Assembly: GCA_949285425.1 (NCBI GenBank)
Contig: CASEAJ010000021.1
Coordinates: forward strand, 1-59,323
Reading direction: 5' to 3'
DNA: 59,323 nucleotides
Origin: an uncultured Porphyromonadaceae bacterium
Lineage (GTDB): Bacteria > Bacteroidota > Bacteroidia > Bacteroidales > Paludibacteraceae
The notes beneath the pieces are model-generated. The model worked only from the letters and a program-made list of their open reading frames with translations, had not been told where the DNA came from and did no database searches. This document shows, in pieces, positions 56,297-59,323 of the stretch (position 1 is its first letter; the number at the start of each line of letters is the position of its first letter). The position numbers and the translations under genes are program-made.

Positions 56297-56304
56297 TACC
56301 TTTG
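56297..56304 (+). promoter_or_regulatory. Putative -7 box of gcvP
   Basis: TACCTTTG fits TAnnTTTG; the nearest TTTG (56269-56272) is 24 bp upstream, a bit far. The start codon is 75 bp downstream. No glycine riboswitch pair was recognised in between. Confidence 0.45.
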
Positions 56305-56379
56305 AGGCCAAAACGGGCGGATGCACACCATTGCGCCCGCAATCACTCAATTACTCACATACCAAATACTGACAGAAAT

Positions 56380-59223
56380 ATGGATTTCCTTGCACCCCGC
56401 CACATTGGCATTTCCGAACAAGACGAGGCTTTGATGCTTCAGACGCTCGGAGTCGGTTCGCTCGACGAACTGATTGACCAGACCATCCCGGCCGACATCC
56501 GTCTGCCGCAACCGTTGAACCTGCCCCTGCCGCTCACCGAACGCCGGTATGCGGAACACGTTGCCGAACTGGCTGCCAAAAACAGGCTTTTCACCTCGTA
56601 CATAGGCCAAGGCTGGTATGACACCTGCACTCCGGCCGTCATTCTGCGCAATGTGCTGGAAAACCCGGTGTGGTACACCTCATATACGCCTTATCAGGCC
56701 GAAATATCGCAAGGACGCCTGGAAGCGCTGCTCAACTTCCAGACTGCCGTGTCCGACCTCACCGCCATGCCGCTGGCCAATGCCTCGCTGCTGGATGAAG
56801 CGACTGCGGCTGCCGAAGCCGGCACCATGATGAGCAACCTGCGCAGCCGCGAACAGATCAAGGCCGGAGCCAACGTCCTGTTTGTGGACAAGCACCTGTT
56901 TCCCCAGACACTGGCTGTGTTGCGCACACGCATGGGCGGACAAGGCATCGAAATAGAGTTGGGCGACTATGCCGATGCATGCTTCACCGAACGCCATTTC
57001 GGAGCCATCATACAATACCCCAACTCCGACGGAAACATTGAAGACTATGCCGACTTCGTGCAGCAAGCCCATGCCGCCGGATGCAAGGTGGCCGTAGCGG
57101 CCGACCTGATGAGCCTGGCACTGCTCACCCCTCCGGGCGAATGGGGTGCCGACATCGTGTTCGGTTCGACCCAGCGTTTCGGCACGCCGATGTACTACGG
57201 AGGTCCTTCGGCCGCCTATTTCGCCACCCGCAACGAATACAAACGCGATATGCCGGGACGCATCATCGGCATCAGCCGCGATGCCAACGGACGGCCCGCA
57301 CTGCGCATGGCCTTGCAAACCCGCGAACAACACATCAAACGCGAAAAGGCAACCTCCAACCTGTGTACGGCACAAGCCCTGCTGGCTGTCATGTCGGGTT
57401 TCTACGCCGTGTATCACGGAGCCGATGGACTGCGCGACATTGCCGGACGTATTCACTCCATAACCACCTACATCAACGAGCTGCTGCCCGTGTACGGCTA
57501 TACGCAAGAGAACACCGACTTTTTCGACACATTGAAAATAGGACTGCCCGAAGGAGTCACCATCGATGACTTCAAGGCCATTGCGCTGGAACAGGAAGTG
57601 AATTTCCACTACTTCCCCACCGGCGAAATAGGCCTCAGCATTGACGAAACCACCGATGTGGACGATGTCAACACGCTGATCGAGATATTCGCCACCGCAG
57701 CCGGCAACGTGCCCGCCTATGCCGAAGAGGAAGAACTGGAAGGACTGAAATCGTTCGACGAAAAATATGAACGCACTTCGGGCTATCTCACGCACGAAGT
57801 GTTCTGCAAATACCACACGGAAACCGACATGATGCGCTACATCAAGAAGTTGGAACGACGCGACATCTCGCTTGCCCACTCCATGATTCCGCTGGGTTCG
57901 TGTACCATGAAAATGAACGCCGCCTCGGAAATGCTGGCTCTGAGCCGTCCGGAATTCACGGGCATCCACCCGCTGGCCCCGGCCGACCAGACCGAAGGAT
58001 ACCGCGAAATGCTGTCGAACCTGGCCCGCTACCTCACCGAAATCACCGGATTTGCCGGATGCAGTTTCCAGCCCAACTCGGGAGCGGCCGGCGAATATGC
58101 CGGACTGATGACTATCCGCGCCTATCTGCACGCCCAAGGTGAGACACACCGCAACATCATACTGATACCCGCATCGGCCCACGGAACCAACCCGGCCAGC
58201 TGCGTACAGGCCGGATTCACACCGGTAGTCGTAGCTACCGACGAACGGGGCAACGTCAGCCTGGACGACTGGCGGGCCAAGGCCGAAGAAAACGCGGACA
58301 ACCTTGCCGGATGCATGATCACCTATCCGTCGACGCACGGCATTTTCGAAGTCTGCATACGCGAGATGTGCGACATCATCCACAGATGCGGCGGACAAGT
58401 GTACATGGACGGGGCCAACATGAACGCCCAGGTGGGACTGACCAACCCCGGATTCATCGGAGCGGATGTATGCCACCTCAACCTGCACAAGACCTTTGCC
58501 AACCCGCACGGCGGAGGCGGACCGGGCGAAGGCCCCATCTGCTGCGCCAAGCACCTGGTGCCTTACCTGCCGGCAACCGACTTCAGCGACAACGTGGTTT
58601 CGGCTGCACCCTACGGCAGTGCCGGCATCACATTCGTTACCTACGGCTACATCCTCATGATGGGCGAAGAAGGACTGACCCGGGCCACCAAAACGGCCAT
58701 ACTCAATGCCAACTACCTCGCCGAAAAGCTGAAGGACACATACGGAATCGTTTACAGCGGAGCGACCGGCCGGGTAGGACATGAACTGATTCTCGAATGC
58801 CGCGGTTTCAAACCGGCTACCGGTATCACCGAAACCGACATTGCCAAACGCCTCATGGACTACGGATTCCACGCACCGACCCTTTCATTCCCCGTACACG
58901 GCACCCTCATGGTCGAACCGACCGAAAGCGAATCGCTCGCCGAGCTGACCCGCTTCGTCGATGCCATGCTGCAGATTTATGCCGAAATAAAGGAAATAGA
59001 AGACGGCACGGCCGACCGCACCGACAACGTACTGGTAAACGCTCCGCACCCGCAATATGCCGTTACGGCCGATGAATGGAAACATGCCTACTCGCGGCAG
59101 AAAGCCGCCTATCCGCTGGCATGGATTGAAGACAACAAGTTCTGGATAAACGTGGCCCGTGTGGACAACGGCTGGGGCGACCGCAACCTGCTTCCTACCT
59201 GGAACGACGAGGCCAAAGCCTGA
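56380..59223 (+). CDS. gcvP: Glycine dehydrogenase (decarboxylating), P protein
   Basis: 947 residues from MDFLAPRHIGISEQDE; a longer frame to 56302 runs over the promoter and lacks homology. It is the single-chain P protein of the glycine cleavage system, which decarboxylates glycine and passes aminomethyl to the H protein. Two halves are seen: the N-terminal one (QGWYDTCTPAVILRNVLENP; YTPYQAEISQGRLEALLNFQ) and the C-terminal one with PLP lysine K704 in NLHKTFANPHGGGGPG. gcvT and gcvH are not adjacent. Confidence 0.96.
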   Translation: MDFLAPRHIGISEQDEALMLQTLGVGSLDELIDQTIPADIRLPQPLNLPLPLTERRYAEHVAELAAKNRLFTSYIGQGWYDTCTPAVILRNVLENPVWYTSYTPYQAEISQGRLEALLNFQTAVSDLTAMPLANASLLDEATAAAEAGTMMSNLRSREQIKAGANVLFVDKHLFPQTLAVLRTRMGGQGIEIELGDYADACFTERHFGAIIQYPNSDGNIEDYADFVQQAHAAGCKVAVAADLMSLALLTPPGEWGADIVFGSTQRFGTPMYYGGPSAAYFATRNEYKRDMPGRIIGISRDANGRPALRMALQTREQHIKREKATSNLCTAQALLAVMSGFYAVYHGADGLRDIAGRIHSITTYINELLPVYGYTQENTDFFDTLKIGLPEGVTIDDFKAIALEQEVNFHYFPTGEIGLSIDETTDVDDVNTLIEIFATAAGNVPAYAEEEELEGLKSFDEKYERTSGYLTHEVFCKYHTETDMMRYIKKLERRDISLAHSMIPLGSCTMKMNAASEMLALSRPEFTGIHPLAPADQTEGYREMLSNLARYLTEITGFAGCSFQPNSGAAGEYAGLMTIRAYLHAQGETHRNIILIPASAHGTNPASCVQAGFTPVVVATDERGNVSLDDWRAKAEENADNLAGCMITYPSTHGIFEVCIREMCDIIHRCGGQVYMDGANMNAQVGLTNPGFIGADVCHLNLHKTFANPHGGGGPGEGPICCAKHLVPYLPATDFSDNVVSAAPYGSAGITFVTYGYILMMGEEGLTRATKTAILNANYLAEKLKDTYGIVYSGATGRVGHELILECRGFKPATGITETDIAKRLMDYGFHAPTLSFPVHGTLMVEPTESESLAELTRFVDAMLQIYAEIKEIEDGTADRTDNVLVNAPHPQYAVTADEWKHAYSRQKAAYPLAWIEDNKFWINVARVDNGWGDRNLLPTWNDEAKA

Positions 59224-59248
59224 CAGAACCTTTTCTCACAAAACAGTC

Positions 59249-59288
59249 GGGGGGGCGTAAATCACAATTCGGCCCCCCCCCATTTTGA
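59249..59288 (+). terminator. Terminator of gcvP
   Basis: GGGGGGGC (59249-59256) pairs with GCCCCCCC (59272-59279), followed by CCATTTTGATT. The T-run is short but the stem is very strong. Confidence 0.7.
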
Positions 59289-59323
59289 TTGGATATAAAA
59301 AAGAAACAAACACAGCATTTCTG

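Noticed and set aside
56680..58872. 730-codon open frame antisense to gcvP
   Set aside because: Shadow of a conserved enzyme gene; no promoter, no ribosome site, compositionally biased protein.
1..59323. tRNA, rRNA or integrase-linked attachment sites
   Set aside because: No cloverleaf, rRNA-like segment or integrase gene was recognised by eye on either strand.

Overview
The window looks like chromosomal DNA from a member of the Bacteroidales, probably Bacteroidaceae. The evidence is a SusC/SusD pair controlled by an ECF sigma factor and FecR anti-sigma, Bacteroidetes-type promoters (-7 TAnnTTTG with TTTG about 20 bp upstream), a BspA-like leucine-rich-repeat surface protein, C-terminal type-IX-secretion-like tails, and several Bacteroidota-only small proteins. 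No tRNA, rRNA or CRISPR array was found by eye.

Left part (1-7000): the last codons of an AraC-type regulator, a short-repeat spacer with a terminator and promoter, then a 1754-residue BspA-like surface protein with seven repeat modules. A 1.3 kb spacer follows with inverted repeats, decayed gene fragments and tandem promoter-like repeats.

Middle part (7000-36750): a housekeeping stretch. It holds dtd, pssA, a GldA-like ABC ATPase, ruvB, a flippase, an rRNA/tRNA methyltransferase, fabI, a tRNA methyltransferase, efp, pheT, mntP, tkt, a GDP-mannose synthesis gene, an MsbA-like exporter, purB, psd, a MazG-like pyrophosphohydrolase and deoC. Defence-like or mobile genes interrupt it: a YhcG-type PD-(D/E)XK nuclease, an in-frame nucleotidyltransferase-DUF2007 fusion, an Mrr-like endonuclease broken by a frameshift, and an AlbA_2/Schlafen-type protein with an in-frame 33-bp minisatellite.

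Right part (36780-56161): a polysaccharide utilization locus (PUL) of about 19 kb. Order: ECF sigma, FecR anti-sigma, SusC with an STN signalling domain, SusD, a GH92 alpha-mannosidase, four TTTCAC-N4-GTGAAA type sites at exact 22-bp spacing, a GH97 gene broken by two small indels, a secreted beta-helix protein with a sorting tail, two paralogous GH101/GH129-like TIM-barrel proteins that I cannot place in a characterised family, and a GH28 enzyme. The logic is trans-envelope: glycan bound by SusCD is sensed through the STN domain by FecR, which frees the sigma factor, while the secreted hydrolases trim the glycan. The substrate is not evident; alpha-mannose, alpha-galactose/GalNAc-like and galacturonic/rhamnogalacturonic linkages are each suggested by one family. 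The window closes with gcvP and its terminator.

The best candidates for something undescribed are the GH101-like paralogue pair, the 22-bp-phased palindrome array inside the PUL, and the NTase-DUF2007 fusion.
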